From Paenibacillus sp. FSL R7-0337 (GTDB lineage: Bacteria; Bacillota; Bacilli; Paenibacillales; Paenibacillaceae), in NCBI RefSeq assembly GCF_037969875.1, contig NZ_CP150218.1, forward strand, positions 2,294,001 through 2,358,000: 64,000 nt of DNA, read 5' to 3'. The position numbers were made by a program, and so were the translations under genes. Shown one piece after another: positions 1-9,435 of the stretch. The notes beneath the pieces were generated by a model. That model saw nothing but the letters and a program-made list of their open reading frames with translations. It was not told the DNA's origin and did no database searches. How positions within the stretch are numbered: the stretch's first letter is position 1; every line of letters starts with the position of its first letter.

Positions 1-72
1 GCCGCGCAAACGGCGGACGGAAAAGTCTGCATAAACTCATGTAAATTAGTTTCAAGGCTAACAACTAGACCC

Positions 73-2052
73 TTATTCCTTCCGCTCCGTCCAGCCCAGG
101 GTGTCCGTACCGATTACGATCGTGCCGATCGCATCACCGTATACATAGGACAGCTCGACCCGCCGCCGCTCCGCATCCACCACGCAGGTGCTCACGTGCA
201 GCGGACCGCTGCCGTCCGCCGCATCTTCGGGCAGACACAGCGTCAGAATTCCAGCCTTGCCGGCCCAGGCCGCCCGGCCCTCTACTACCGGAATCTCCGA
301 TTTGGAGCCGTAGACCTCCGATACCCAGCCCTGCTCCTTACTAACCGTGAACTGTTCATCCATCAGGCCGCTGGTCATCCAGCTCATATTCAGCTTCACT
401 GTAGAGCCGGGATAGACCACGGTTACTGTAGGCTGTGCGGCTGCGACTTCGGGTTCTCTGGCTCCGGTCATTGCTTCTCCAGCCGCTCCGGCTTCGGAAG
501 ACAGCTCCAGCACCGCCTCCGGGTGCAGATGGAACCGCTGCTCCAGCTCATGTTCGCCATCCGCCTCCAGCCAGTCGGCAATCAGCAGCAGCGGCACCTC
601 CACGCCCAGCAGCACCCAGCGCCGGTGCATGACCGGACCGGGAAGACGGATGTATCCGTCATGCGCGGCATCAATGAAATGGTAACGGCTGTTGCTCTCC
701 CAGCGGAAGGTGCTGGCCTTAGCAACAGGCTCGCCCCATTGCTGGGTGGAGATATACGGCGTCTGATCCAACCCGTCTACGGTGATGGTGTTGTGCGCGC
801 GGGTACTTTTGAAATAACGGCGCCACTCCCCTTCCTCGTAGGTGTACCGGCCGGTATCCGTGAAGAGCAATTGCCCTTTCCACATCCACTCCAGATTCAG
901 CGCATCCGCATGACCGTGCGCTCCGCCCATCTCTGCGGCATCGAAGAACAGATACTGCTGCGGGTCCCGCATCACATAATATCCGGTCTGCACAAAAGCC
1001 ACGCTGTTCACCGAAGGCGCAGACTCCGCCTGAAGCTGCACACACCGCTCATATGCCTCGGCTCCCAGCAGCCAGAGGCATTCTGCATTACCTGTGCCGC
1101 GTCCAATCAGCGCATCATCCTTCAGAATGGCACCCAGCAGTGTCAGCCGCTGCCGGCCGCTGCTGATCCAGTCGGAATCGCCGATCCCGGTGGACTGGTC
1201 ATCCGGGCGGACCAGCGCTTCGGTGAACGCGGCCATCTTGCGGAGCTGTCCGCCGTACCAGGCAGAGAACGGGTGGCCGGACAAAGCGCCCAGCAGATAA
1301 GGCGTCCCGAACATCTCGATGGCCGCATCATGATAATGGGTGGTCAGCTCAATCTGAATCCCTTCCGGTCCGACCTGATGCAAAAGGCACAGCTCCAGGC
1401 GCTCCCCGGCCAGCTGCCGCCAATACGGTGCGCACGGATGCCCGTGATGGAAGACAGCTATCATGTAGAGGCCCTGCATATGCATAATGGCATGATTGAT
1501 CTCCGTGCTACCGAGATAGCGGGTCAGGAATTCAGCATGCTCCGCAAGCCCCTCCAGCAGCTCTCCCCGGAAGCTCTCGTCCAGCAGAGGACTGTCCTCC
1601 ATATATTTGTAAGCAGAGATCCAGGACTGCACGCGCAGGCCGGTCTCCAGCAGACGCCATGGACCCGGCTTCTGGAAGAATACCGCCTCCTCATATGACG
1701 GGATCACAGGAACCGGGTTCTGCCCGCGCCAGCTGCGGAAATGCTGCATAAAGGCCGTAACGTATTCCGGCTTGCCATTCATCAGATAGGCCTTGCCCAG
1801 ATCCAGCATATGCCAGTGGCGGTTGATGCCCCAGGTGAATTCGGGGTCGTTCGTAGGATTATGCAGCCAGTCCGCCACCGGCTTGCCCAGCGGAATCCAG
1901 CGGCTCAGATCGCCGGTATAAGGAATAATGAATTCATTGTCCACGGCATGCTCAGCAATCTGAATTGTGTTCTGAGCCTCGACGGGGAATTGGCGGGCAT
2001 AATAAGCGGCAGCGCTGCGCAGCTCAGGTGCACTCAGATAATAATCCTTCAT
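73..2052 (-). CDS. Heparinase II/III-type polysaccharide lyase
   Basis: This 659-residue protein looks like a two-domain polysaccharide lyase that cleaves uronic-acid-containing glycans by beta-elimination. The N-terminal part (roughly residues 1-340) is a helical toroid-like domain with NHAIMHMQGLY near residues 186-196 and THYHDAAIEMF near 238-248. The C-terminal part opens with GGAHGHADALNLEW near residue 380, the typical start of the heparinase II/III beta-sandwich. The conserved Asn, His-Tyr and His residues fit the family's catalytic set. There is no signal peptide, so it probably acts in the cytoplasm on imported oligosaccharides. Its ATG overlaps the stop of the upstream cupin gene by 4 bases (ATGA), which implies translational coupling. 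The substrate (heparin-like, alginate, pectic or other) cannot be told from sequence alone. Confidence 0.85.
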   Translation of the reverse strand: MKDYYLSAPELRSAAAYYARQFPVEAQNTIQIAEHAVDNEFIIPYTGDLSRWIPLGKPVADWLHNPTNDPEFTWGINRHWHMLDLGKAYLMNGKPEYVTAFMQHFRSWRGQNPVPVIPSYEEAVFFQKPGPWRLLETGLRVQSWISAYKYMEDSPLLDESFRGELLEGLAEHAEFLTRYLGSTEINHAIMHMQGLYMIAVFHHGHPCAPYWRQLAGERLELCLLHQVGPEGIQIELTTHYHDAAIEMFGTPYLLGALSGHPFSAWYGGQLRKMAAFTEALVRPDDQSTGIGDSDWISSGRQRLTLLGAILKDDALIGRGTGNAECLWLLGAEAYERCVQLQAESAPSVNSVAFVQTGYYVMRDPQQYLFFDAAEMGGAHGHADALNLEWMWKGQLLFTDTGRYTYEEGEWRRYFKSTRAHNTITVDGLDQTPYISTQQWGEPVAKASTFRWESNSRYHFIDAAHDGYIRLPGPVMHRRWVLLGVEVPLLLIADWLEADGEHELEQRFHLHPEAVLELSSEAGAAGEAMTGAREPEVAAAQPTVTVVYPGSTVKLNMSWMTSGLMDEQFTVSKEQGWVSEVYGSKSEIPVVEGRAAWAGKAGILTLCLPEDAADGSGPLHVSTCVVDAERRRVELSYVYGDAIGTIVIGTDTLGWTERKE

Positions 2053-2384
2053 TCCTGCTTCTCCAAAAAATCCTCACGGAACGGATTGAACACATCCAGA
2101 ATCACGGAATCCTCCAGTGCCCTCACACCATGCGGAACATTATAGCCGGCATAGAAGCTGTCGCCCGCCTTCAGAATACGCGTCTCCTCCCCGACCTTGA
2201 CCTCAAAGCTGCCCTTCACAATATAGCTGATCTGCTCATGCGCATCATGGGAATGAACCTCCCCGATGCCGCCTGCGGCGAAGGTAACCTCCACCATCAT
2301 CATCGAGCCTCCCTTTGCAAGCAGGGTGCGGGACGAACTCTCATTCAGAACCGTCTTTGCGGCTTCGCTATTCTCTATAATCAT
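2049..2384 (-). CDS. Small cupin-domain protein
   Basis: A single cupin_2-type beta-barrel protein of 111 residues. The first cupin motif is visible as GEVHSHDAHEQISYIVKGSFE and the second as AGDSFYAGYNVPHGV. The ATG at 2384 is chosen because GAGGGG lies 10 bases upstream; an in-frame start at 2429 has no such site. Similar proteins beside lyases (KdgF-like) help linearise unsaturated uronates, and that is a plausible role here because the gene is translationally coupled to a lyase. The assignment of function is inference; the fold is clear. Confidence 0.8.
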   Translation of the reverse strand: MIIENSEAAKTVLNESSSRTLLAKGGSMMMVEVTFAAGGIGEVHSHDAHEQISYIVKGSFEVKVGEETRILKAGDSFYAGYNVPHGVRALEDSVILDVFNPFREDFLEKQE

Positions 2385-2409
2385 TTCGGATCTGCCCCTC
2401 TCTATTGAT

Positions 2410-2443
2410 AAAAAAAGCGGCCGAACCATAATGTATCGGCCGC
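2410..2443 (-). terminator. Intrinsic terminator after the solute-binding protein gene
   Basis: A perfect 8-bp inverted repeat (GCGGCCGA at 2417-2424 with TCGGCCGC at 2436-2443) is followed, on the minus strand, by a run of seven T. It sits between the binding-protein gene and the cupin/lyase pair, so the enzymes may be expressed below the transporter or from their own promoter. Confidence 0.8.
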
Positions 2444-2456
2444 CACCTGTAAGCTC

Positions 2457-3875
2457 TTATTCTTCGGTGGATAATTTCCCCTGCAGCTTCGATGCGTCAA
2501 AGCTTGGATCGGCTACAATATCCGTTGCGCCGGAGGCTCTTGCTTTCTCTAATGAAGCATTATACCGGGTATCCAGGTCTTTGATAATACTGTCCACATC
2601 GCCGCCGGTGAAGACGAATGCCGAGAACGCATCGCTCCATTTGCTGCCTTCCAGTGAACCTTCTGTAATGGTAAGCGGGTTCGCCGGGTAAATCGCGTCA
2701 TAGCGCTTCGGCAGGAAGCCTTCAATGCCGGGAATGCTTGGTTTTTTGCCGGAGCTGATAACCGTAGGGATCAGCGAGATGCCGTAGCCTTTTTCATAAT
2801 ATTCGCTCTGCAGGCTGTCGCTGTACACATACTCCATGAACTTCCACGCTGCTTCCTTGTGCGTGCTGTCCGCACTGATGCCGATGTAGGAGCCGCCGAT
2901 GATCTGCGATGCGCCCTTTATCGTTCCGTCCGTAGTCGGTACAGCAACGGCAGCCCAATTAGCGGTGGTCGGGAACTGGTCTTTGTAGACGCCGGGCTCT
3001 GCGGAGTGGTTAATGTACATGCCTATTTTGCCTTGGGCGAACTGCGCACGCAGCGGATCGATATCCAGGCTCTCTACGCCCGGCAGCATACTGCCGTCTT
3101 CGTTCATCTGACGCAGGGCCAGCGCAATATCCTTGTACATGCTGAAGTCGAATTGGCCGGTCTTGTAATTGTAGCCGTCAATACCGGTATTGTTGCTCGC
3201 GCCTGCTACAGTATTGGATGCACGCCAGAAGCCGCTTGAGCTCTTGAACGGGCTGGCGAAGCCGTATACGCCGTCCTTTTTGCCGGTTTCGGTAATCTTT
3301 TTGGCGGCAGCAACCATCTCGTCCAGTGTTTTCGGCGGATTCTCAATGCCGGCTTGCTTGAAGATATCTTTATTATAGATCAGTCTCCAGATCTGTCCGG
3401 TATTGGGCAGGGTATAGGTCTTGCCGTCAACGGTGTTCTTGTTCTCCAGCAGGCTGTCCTTGAAGGTCTCCTTCATCTCGCTGCTCATATAGTCATTGAT
3501 CGGGGCCATGTAGCCTTTTTTGTAATAGGTCTGGAAGTCGTTGATCTGAAGCACATCAGGAGCCTGCTTACTGGCAAAAGCGATATCTACCGCCTGCGGA
3601 TAGTTATCCCCCATCACAGTCATTTCCACTTCGATGTTATCCTTGTTCGTCTTGTTGAACTCATCAACCTTTGATTTCATGAAGTCGGCGTCGTGACGGT
3701 CGGGTGTCCAGTAGATAATTTTGGTTTTGCCGCCGCTTGCTGCTCCGTTGTCTCCCTTGGTGTCCGCCGGTTTGCTGTTACTTGCCGCGGGCTCCTTATT
3801 GCTGTCGGCAGCGCAGCCGGCCAGACTCAGTGCCAGCACTGTACTCATTGTTGCAACAACCCATTTTTTATCCAT
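2457..3875 (-). CDS. Extracellular sugar-binding lipoprotein of an ABC importer
   Basis: A 472-residue family 1 solute-binding protein. The N-terminus is a lipoprotein signal with lipobox SLAGC and the lipidated Cys at residue 21, then a Ser/Asn/Gly-rich linker. The body has features of carbohydrate-binding proteins, such as YWTPDRHDADFMKSKVDEFN near the mature N-terminus and IGGSYIGISADSTHKEAAWKF in the second lobe. It should capture oligosaccharides outside the membrane and deliver them to the two permeases encoded upstream. The start ATG is preceded by AAGGGGG. A terminator follows the gene at 2410-2443. Confidence 0.9.
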   Translation of the reverse strand: MDKKWVVATMSTVLALSLAGCAADSNKEPAASNSKPADTKGDNGAASGGKTKIIYWTPDRHDADFMKSKVDEFNKTNKDNIEVEMTVMGDNYPQAVDIAFASKQAPDVLQINDFQTYYKKGYMAPINDYMSSEMKETFKDSLLENKNTVDGKTYTLPNTGQIWRLIYNKDIFKQAGIENPPKTLDEMVAAAKKITETGKKDGVYGFASPFKSSSGFWRASNTVAGASNNTGIDGYNYKTGQFDFSMYKDIALALRQMNEDGSMLPGVESLDIDPLRAQFAQGKIGMYINHSAEPGVYKDQFPTTANWAAVAVPTTDGTIKGASQIIGGSYIGISADSTHKEAAWKFMEYVYSDSLQSEYYEKGYGISLIPTVISSGKKPSIPGIEGFLPKRYDAIYPANPLTITEGSLEGSKWSDAFSAFVFTGGDVDSIIKDLDTRYNASLEKARASGATDIVADPSFDASKLQGKLSTEE

Positions 3876-4020
3876 CGTTATGCCCCCTTGTGCTTGTCCT
3901 GACAGCCTGTAATCGGCTATCTGTTAACGTAATCATAATGGTTCCGCTTTCAGTGGGGTGAGGGACATTCTAACTTTGTAAGGGGGGAAAAATGCTTGTC
4001 CCTGTTCCTTCAGCTCCTGC

Positions 4021-5628
4021 TTATTTCAGGTATTTCTGCCGGAACGCTGTGGGCGTAAGTCCGCAGTATTTTTTGAACAGGCCGCTGAAATAAGGGCGGT
4101 CCTCATAGCCGAGCATCAGGGAAATCTCCTGTACCTGCGCCCCGGCAATCAGCAGCTCCTTCGCCCGCTCCATCCGCAGCTTGGTAATATACTGAATCAG
4201 TGTCATGCCGGTCTCCTTCTTGAAGGCGCCTGCGAAATAGCTCGGGCTCAGATGGACAGCCTGCGCGCAGCTGTTCAGGGTCAGATTCTCCTCCAGATGC
4301 AGCCGGATATACTCTCTGGCCCGGTTAATGGACTGTGTTACATCGCGGAACTGCTTGCTATCGACGAATTCACAGCCCATGCTGGCGAAGTGATTGATAT
4401 AGCTTTTCCAGCCGCCAAAGGTTAAAGAACGGTTCTCCTCCAGCGCCGTCAGGTCAGCCTCCAGCTGTATGCGCTCCTCCTCCGTGATTTCATCACAGAA
4501 CGCGCGGTACATGGCAAAGGTCAGCCCGGACAACAGCCGGACCATCGACAGCGGGTCAGGATATCTGCCGGAGAGGGTCCATTGCCGGAAGATATCACCG
4601 ATGATCTCATGGCAGCCTTCCTCATTGCCGGATTTGAGCGCGTACAACAGCTCCTTCACCTTCTCCTCAGGATAGTCCGGGGCTGCGCGGTTCTCCGGGT
4701 CAAGCTCCGTGAAGCGGAAGATACAATTCCCCTCACTGTAAAAGCGGTAGGCCAGCGCTTTGGCCGCATGCACAAAGGAGGCCCGGATCTCACGCGGTCC
4801 CCGTGCCGCTGTGCCAAGGCCGATCGAAACGGTATTCTTGCTGTATTTCTCCACATTCTCACGGCACAGCTCCAGCAGCGCTGCCGTATCCATGGCGTCC
4901 GGCGGATTAAAGATCGCAGCCAGCCGCTGTCTGCTCTCGCGCAGTACAACGCCGCGCGTGTGCATTTTCAGCGTCTCGTCCAGGATGTTCTTGATCGCAA
5001 AGGGAATGATTTCACTGTCATCCAGATGCAGGGTGTACCCGTATTCCGTATAACAGTCCAGCTCAATAGCCATCACCAGCAGATTGCCGGCATCCAGGTC
5101 GATGCCCAGCTCCTGCCAGCGGCTGTCACTCAGGCTGATATGGGTCTCCTGGCGCAGCAGAGCGGTAAGATAATCCTGGCGCAGCTGCGAATGGCTGGCT
5201 ACCATCTTCTGCTCCATTTGCTGTATCTGCTCTGCTCTCGTCCGCTCTTCTTGAATAGTCTGCTTCACCTTCAGCACAGCTTCCACAATCTCCGGCTGGG
5301 TGAACGGCTTCAGCAAATAGTTGGAGGCACCCAGCTTAATCGCCTCCTGCGCATAACTGAAATCCGAATACCCGCTGATGAATATAAATTTGGCCCGCAG
5401 CTTCGCTTCGGCAGCCCGTTTCATGAGTTCAAGACCGCTGAGCTTAGGCATACGGATATCGCTGATAACGATGTCGGGGTCCTTCTCCAGCAGCAGCTCC
5501 CAGCCCTGCTCGCCGTTGCCGGCGGTCCCCGCTACCTCGATTCCATGATCCGCCCACGGGATCGTTGAAGCAATTCCTTTGACGACAGTCTGAATATCAT
5601 CCATTACGCACAGGGTCAATGGGTTCAT
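4021..5628 (-). CDS. YesN-like AraC-family response regulator
   Basis: A 535-residue response regulator. Residues 1-120 form a receiver domain with the acid pair D10/D11, phospho-acceptor D57 (ISDIRMP) and K107 (LLKPF). A middle region of unknown fold follows. The last 100 residues are an AraC/XylS double helix-turn-helix (SINRAREYIRLHLEENLTL to TPTAFRQKYLK). It pairs with the kinase encoded 9 bases upstream, whose stop codon lies in this gene's AGGAGG ribosome binding site. Such YesMN-type pairs usually control neighbouring carbohydrate-uptake genes, here most likely the ABC operon itself. Confidence 0.92.
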   Translation of the reverse strand: MNPLTLCVMDDIQTVVKGIASTIPWADHGIEVAGTAGNGEQGWELLLEKDPDIVISDIRMPKLSGLELMKRAAEAKLRAKFIFISGYSDFSYAQEAIKLGASNYLLKPFTQPEIVEAVLKVKQTIQEERTRAEQIQQMEQKMVASHSQLRQDYLTALLRQETHISLSDSRWQELGIDLDAGNLLVMAIELDCYTEYGYTLHLDDSEIIPFAIKNILDETLKMHTRGVVLRESRQRLAAIFNPPDAMDTAALLELCRENVEKYSKNTVSIGLGTAARGPREIRASFVHAAKALAYRFYSEGNCIFRFTELDPENRAAPDYPEEKVKELLYALKSGNEEGCHEIIGDIFRQWTLSGRYPDPLSMVRLLSGLTFAMYRAFCDEITEEERIQLEADLTALEENRSLTFGGWKSYINHFASMGCEFVDSKQFRDVTQSINRAREYIRLHLEENLTLNSCAQAVHLSPSYFAGAFKKETGMTLIQYITKLRMERAKELLIAGAQVQEISLMLGYEDRPYFSGLFKKYCGLTPTAFRQKYLK

Positions 5629-5637
5629 GGCAGCCTC

Positions 5638-7392
5638 CTAGAGGATCGGTATCGTGACGGTTACAGTTGTAGCAATATCGGGAATGCTGCTGAAGGCAAT
5701 CGATGCGGATTCACCGTAATGCAGGCTGAGCCTGCTTCGCAGGTTGGACAAGGCATACCCCCTGCGCTCTGCTTCGGTGCCATTTACCGCATTCGCAAGC
5801 GCAGCGGCATCCATGCCGCAGCCGTTGTCCGTGACCCGCAGGATCAGGAATCCGGCAGAGCGGTAGATGCGGATCTCAATCCTGCCTAGCTCCGCTTTGT
5901 CGCGGAAGCCGTGCAGGATTGAATTTTCCACCAGCGGCTGAAGCAGAATCTTCAACATCCGGACGGACAGATAGGCATCATCCTCCACCTCAATCGTATA
6001 GGTGAACAGATTCTCATAGCACTTCTGCTGGAGCTGCAAATACTGCCGGACATGCTGGACCTCCTGCTGGAGGGTCGTAATATCGTTCCCGTTGTTCAGC
6101 CCCAGGCGGAACAGGAGCGACAAGGCCACAATCATCTCGCTGACATCGCTTTTCTCGCCATTCTCGCTTTTCCAGAAGATCGTATTCAGCGTATTGTATA
6201 AGAAATGAGGGTCCACCTGCGCCTGTAACGCCTTGACCTCCGACTTGCGCTTCTCCTGCTCCGAGGTCCGTACCTCCTGAATCAGAACCTGAATCTGGTC
6301 CAGCATCCGGTTGAACTTATGGCCGACGGCGCTCACCTCATCCTCATACCGGCTCTGAAACCGCACATCCAGGTCGTTATATTCCACCTCCACCATCAGA
6401 CGCTGCAGCTTGTTGAGCGGCTTCAGCAGTGCAGAGGCGAGCAGGTTGGACAAGGCCAGCGCCACCAGGGTACAGATCAGCATAATCCAGAAGATCAGCC
6501 AACGGATCTGGTTCAGCGGTTTCAGCAGGTCTGCTTTGGACTGAATACTGACCATGACCCAGTCCTCATTCATCGACAGCGTGCTGTAATTGACGAGCAG
6601 CTCCTCGCCTTTGGCATTGATATAGTTGAAATCGCCTGCCGTCCCTTGGTTGAAACGGCTGACGAAATTGTGCTCCGTATTGAACGCGTAGGTCTGCGTC
6701 TCAGGCCGGATGACCATCGATCCATCTTTTTGCAGCAAAAAGAGCTGAACCTGATTATTCATCAGATCCTGCTCCAGGATAGACCTCATCGCCTCCTCCT
6801 TCATGTTCACAACCATATAGACGTTCGGGAAATTATGATTGTCAATCACCGTAGGCTTCAGCAGCAGCGAGAGCACCCGGCCCTTCGACTGAAACAGCTC
6901 GCTCTGATGGGCCCCCAGCCACAGGGTATTCCAGCCCGGCCGCTCCAGATAGCTGCCATACTTCTCCATAAAGTTGGTCTTCCTGTCGGGGAAATCCTTA
7001 GTGGAGTAAAAATCGCCAATCGGCGTACTGAGATAGGTAGCATCGATCAGCGGCTCCACCAGCTTAAGCTGGTCAAAAGAAGTCTGCAGCAGCGACAGAT
7101 TCTGATAATAATGAGAGGTATTATTGTTGCTGACATCCTTCATCGCCTGGCCAAAGCTCTCACCCAGCATAAGGGAATAGGAAGAGACCACGATATGCCG
7201 GAGATGCTCGTCCATCACCTGAACGGATTTGTTCAGAATACCTTGCTTCAGCTCAAGTGCACTGCCCTGAATGCTGCGCTCCGCAAAGAGATACGAGCCG
7301 ACCCCGGTTACACTGATGCAGAGAATGGCGAGGAAGATGTACAGCACCTGAATTCTTTTCTTCAAAGACTGCTTGTAGAAACCGAGTTTCAT
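5638..7392 (-). CDS. YesM-like sensor histidine kinase
   Basis: A 584-residue membrane kinase. It has an N-terminal transmembrane segment (about residues 10-30), a large extracytoplasmic sensing region, a second transmembrane segment (about 285-310, WLIFWIMLICTLVALALSN) and a HAMP linker. The His-kinase domain has the motif ALQAQVDPHFLYNTLNTIFW, and the C-terminal ATPase domain has DNGCGMD and YALSNLRSRL. The ATG at 7392 is preferred over an in-frame start 33 bases upstream because AAGGAG lies 10 bases before it. It probably senses an oligosaccharide or a loaded binding protein and phosphorylates the adjacent YesN-like regulator. Confidence 0.92.
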   Translation of the reverse strand: MKLGFYKQSLKKRIQVLYIFLAILCISVTGVGSYLFAERSIQGSALELKQGILNKSVQVMDEHLRHIVVSSYSLMLGESFGQAMKDVSNNNTSHYYQNLSLLQTSFDQLKLVEPLIDATYLSTPIGDFYSTKDFPDRKTNFMEKYGSYLERPGWNTLWLGAHQSELFQSKGRVLSLLLKPTVIDNHNFPNVYMVVNMKEEAMRSILEQDLMNNQVQLFLLQKDGSMVIRPETQTYAFNTEHNFVSRFNQGTAGDFNYINAKGEELLVNYSTLSMNEDWVMVSIQSKADLLKPLNQIRWLIFWIMLICTLVALALSNLLASALLKPLNKLQRLMVEVEYNDLDVRFQSRYEDEVSAVGHKFNRMLDQIQVLIQEVRTSEQEKRKSEVKALQAQVDPHFLYNTLNTIFWKSENGEKSDVSEMIVALSLLFRLGLNNGNDITTLQQEVQHVRQYLQLQQKCYENLFTYTIEVEDDAYLSVRMLKILLQPLVENSILHGFRDKAELGRIEIRIYRSAGFLILRVTDNGCGMDAAALANAVNGTEAERRGYALSNLRSRLSLHYGESASIAFSSIPDIATTVTVTIPIL

Positions 7393-7456
7393 CCGTGAAC
7401 CACTCCTTGCAACCCATTGTAACAACAGTGCGGGCGGAACACTACTCTTTCCGGGA

Positions 7457-8326
7457 CTAACCCTTGACTGCGCCGAGCGTCACCTGCATGAAGGATTTGT
7501 TGGCGAACACATAGACCACCAGCAGCGGCAAAATGGACAGGCACGCGCCGGCCATCATCAGCTGTACCTCTGACGCCGCTCCGATTCCGTAGCGCAGATT
7601 CGCCAGCCCAACTGGAAGCGTCTGAAGCTTAGGATTGCTCATCGTGAAGACCAGCGGCAGAATATATTCATTCCATGACCCCTGGAACGCCCCCAGCCCG
7701 GCAACCGCCAGCGCAGGCCGCAGCATCGGCAGGATGATACACAGGTAGACAGAGTAGAAGTTGCAGCCATCGATCATCGCCGCTTCGTCCAGGTCGCGCG
7801 GAATGCTCTGGAAGAAGCCGATTAAGATGAAATAACAGGTGGCATGGGCGCTGATCAGGATAATAATGACGCCCCAGAGCGTCTTGTTCAGGCCGAGCAT
7901 CACCATCAGGTCAAATTGCGGACGCAGCACCACGGCGCCGATGGAGATGAACAGCGTTGAGGCCATGAGCAGGGAGTACGCTTTTTTGCCGATAAAAGAA
8001 ACCCGGTTTACCGCATAGGCGGACATTGAAGCCACCAGCAAAGTGCCGACAGTGGTGACCACGCTTACAAATATACTGTTCAGCGTATAGCGGGAGAAGT
8101 TAGCGTTCTTCCACGCTTCCAGGTAGTTCGAGAAATGCCAGCTTGACGGCCAAATGGTTGCACTGCCGGTCAGCTCCTGATTCGTCTTGAACGAGCCCAG
8201 CACGACCATGATGATCGGGAACAAGGCCAGCAGGGCGGCCGCAATCAGAAAGATCCAGAGCACAGCCTTGCCGAGTGAGCGGGTCAGCAGCGGGGAAATG
8301 GCGGAACGGGTATGAGTGTTATTCAT
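7457..8326 (-). CDS. Carbohydrate ABC transporter permease (AraQ/LplC type)
   Basis: A 289-residue inner-membrane permease with about six predicted membrane segments. The ABC-permease EAA loop is visible as DEAAMIDGCNFYSVYLCIIL, and the C-terminus ends in NKSFMQVTLGAVKG, typical of the MalG/AraQ-like half. It would form the channel with the permease encoded just upstream. No ATPase gene is present in the operon, so a shared MsmX-type ATPase encoded elsewhere is likely. GGAGGAG precedes the ATG. Confidence 0.92.
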   Translation of the reverse strand: MNNTHTRSAISPLLTRSLGKAVLWIFLIAAALLALFPIIMVVLGSFKTNQELTGSATIWPSSWHFSNYLEAWKNANFSRYTLNSIFVSVVTTVGTLLVASMSAYAVNRVSFIGKKAYSLLMASTLFISIGAVVLRPQFDLMVMLGLNKTLWGVIIILISAHATCYFILIGFFQSIPRDLDEAAMIDGCNFYSVYLCIILPMLRPALAVAGLGAFQGSWNEYILPLVFTMSNPKLQTLPVGLANLRYGIGAASEVQLMMAGACLSILPLLVVYVFANKSFMQVTLGAVKG

Positions 8327-8347
8327 TCTGCTCTCCTCCTGTCGGTT

Positions 8348-9238
8348 CTAGTACACATCGTTTAATTTCTTGGAGATCCGGAAGTAGACCAGCGTCACAC
8401 CGCCCACAATGACCGCAGTGGTGAAGCCGACTGCGCTGCCGTAGCCGAGCTGCTGGATGGACTGTGCTTCCGCCGATACCGGGAATAGGAGCTTGAACAG
8501 GTACAGGTACATGACTTCTGTTTTGCCATACGGCCCGCCTTCGGTCAGCACCATGATGCTCTCATAGCCCTTCAGCGAGATGGTAATCGCCAGCATGATA
8601 ATCATCTGCATCACCGGTCCCAGCAGCGGGATGGTCACATTCTTCAGCTTCTGGAATTCATTCGCCCCATCCAGCGAGGCCGCTTCATATAGATCATTCG
8701 GAATGCCTTGGAGTCCTGCGAGGAACAGCAGCATATAGTTACCAACCGCACCCCAGATAGCAATAATGATAGTGGTCATCATCGCATGGTCGGCGCTGAG
8801 CCAGCCAATCGGCTCGCTGATGATATGGAAGCGGATTAGCAGCTGATTCAAGATGCCGTTATAGGAGTTGAAAATGATGAAGAAGACAATCGCCATAACC
8901 GAGGCGCTGAAGATGGTAGGCAGATAATAAATCGCCCGCAGGAAGGAACGCCCCTTCATTTTGCGGTTCAGGATAATCGCCAGCAGCAGCGACATCGGAA
9001 TCGTCACCACGAGCTTACCGAGTGCATAGATCCCGGTATTGCCGACAGAGGACCAGAACTGATGGTCGCGCAGCACCCGCCCGAAGTTATCGAGGCCGAT
9101 AAATACAGGCGTCCCAAACCCTTGATAGTCATAGAACATATAACGCAAGGCCCATAGCAGAGGATAAATGCCGAACACCAGGGTCAGGAACAAGCTGGGA
9201 AATACGAAGACGTAGGCATGTATTTTTTTCTGTTTCAT
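8348..9238 (-). CDS. Carbohydrate ABC transporter permease (UgpA/LplB type)
   Basis: The first gene of the uptake operon encodes a roughly 296-residue permease with six membrane segments. Its EAA loop reads YEAASLDGANEFQKLKNVTI. The ATG at 9238 (MKQKKIHAYVFVFPSLF) is chosen because AAGGGGGG precedes it; a longer reading frame to 9310 has no ribosome binding site. It forms the heterodimeric channel with the next gene product. The leader upstream contains one copy of the 51-62-51 dyad module. Confidence 0.92.
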   Translation of the reverse strand: MKQKKIHAYVFVFPSLFLTLVFGIYPLLWALRYMFYDYQGFGTPVFIGLDNFGRVLRDHQFWSSVGNTGIYALGKLVVTIPMSLLLAIILNRKMKGRSFLRAIYYLPTIFSASVMAIVFFIIFNSYNGILNQLLIRFHIISEPIGWLSADHAMMTTIIIAIWGAVGNYMLLFLAGLQGIPNDLYEAASLDGANEFQKLKNVTIPLLGPVMQMIIMLAITISLKGYESIMVLTEGGPYGKTEVMYLYLFKLLFPVSAEAQSIQQLGYGSAVGFTTAVIVGGVTLVYFRISKKLNDVY

Positions 9239-9435
9239 ATAACGGCCCCCCTTAGAATCTGTACCTTGATTATAGAGGGAACGTCCCAGCGGCCGGGATA
9301 GGGAAATCAACTATTGAAAGGGGAGGATGTTACTGAGCTGGGGCGTCGGGGAAGGGCAGGATGGTGCAGGACTAGGCAGGCGGAGAGAGACGAGCGTAGC
9401 TATGGCGAGTGCGAGACTGGGGTGGATTTTGTGCT

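Noticed and set aside
196..1698. 500-codon plus-strand open frame opposite the lyase gene
   Set aside because: Its sequence is rich in Arg/His/Gln/Leu as expected for an antisense shadow, with no recognisable domain, whereas the minus strand encodes a clear lyase.
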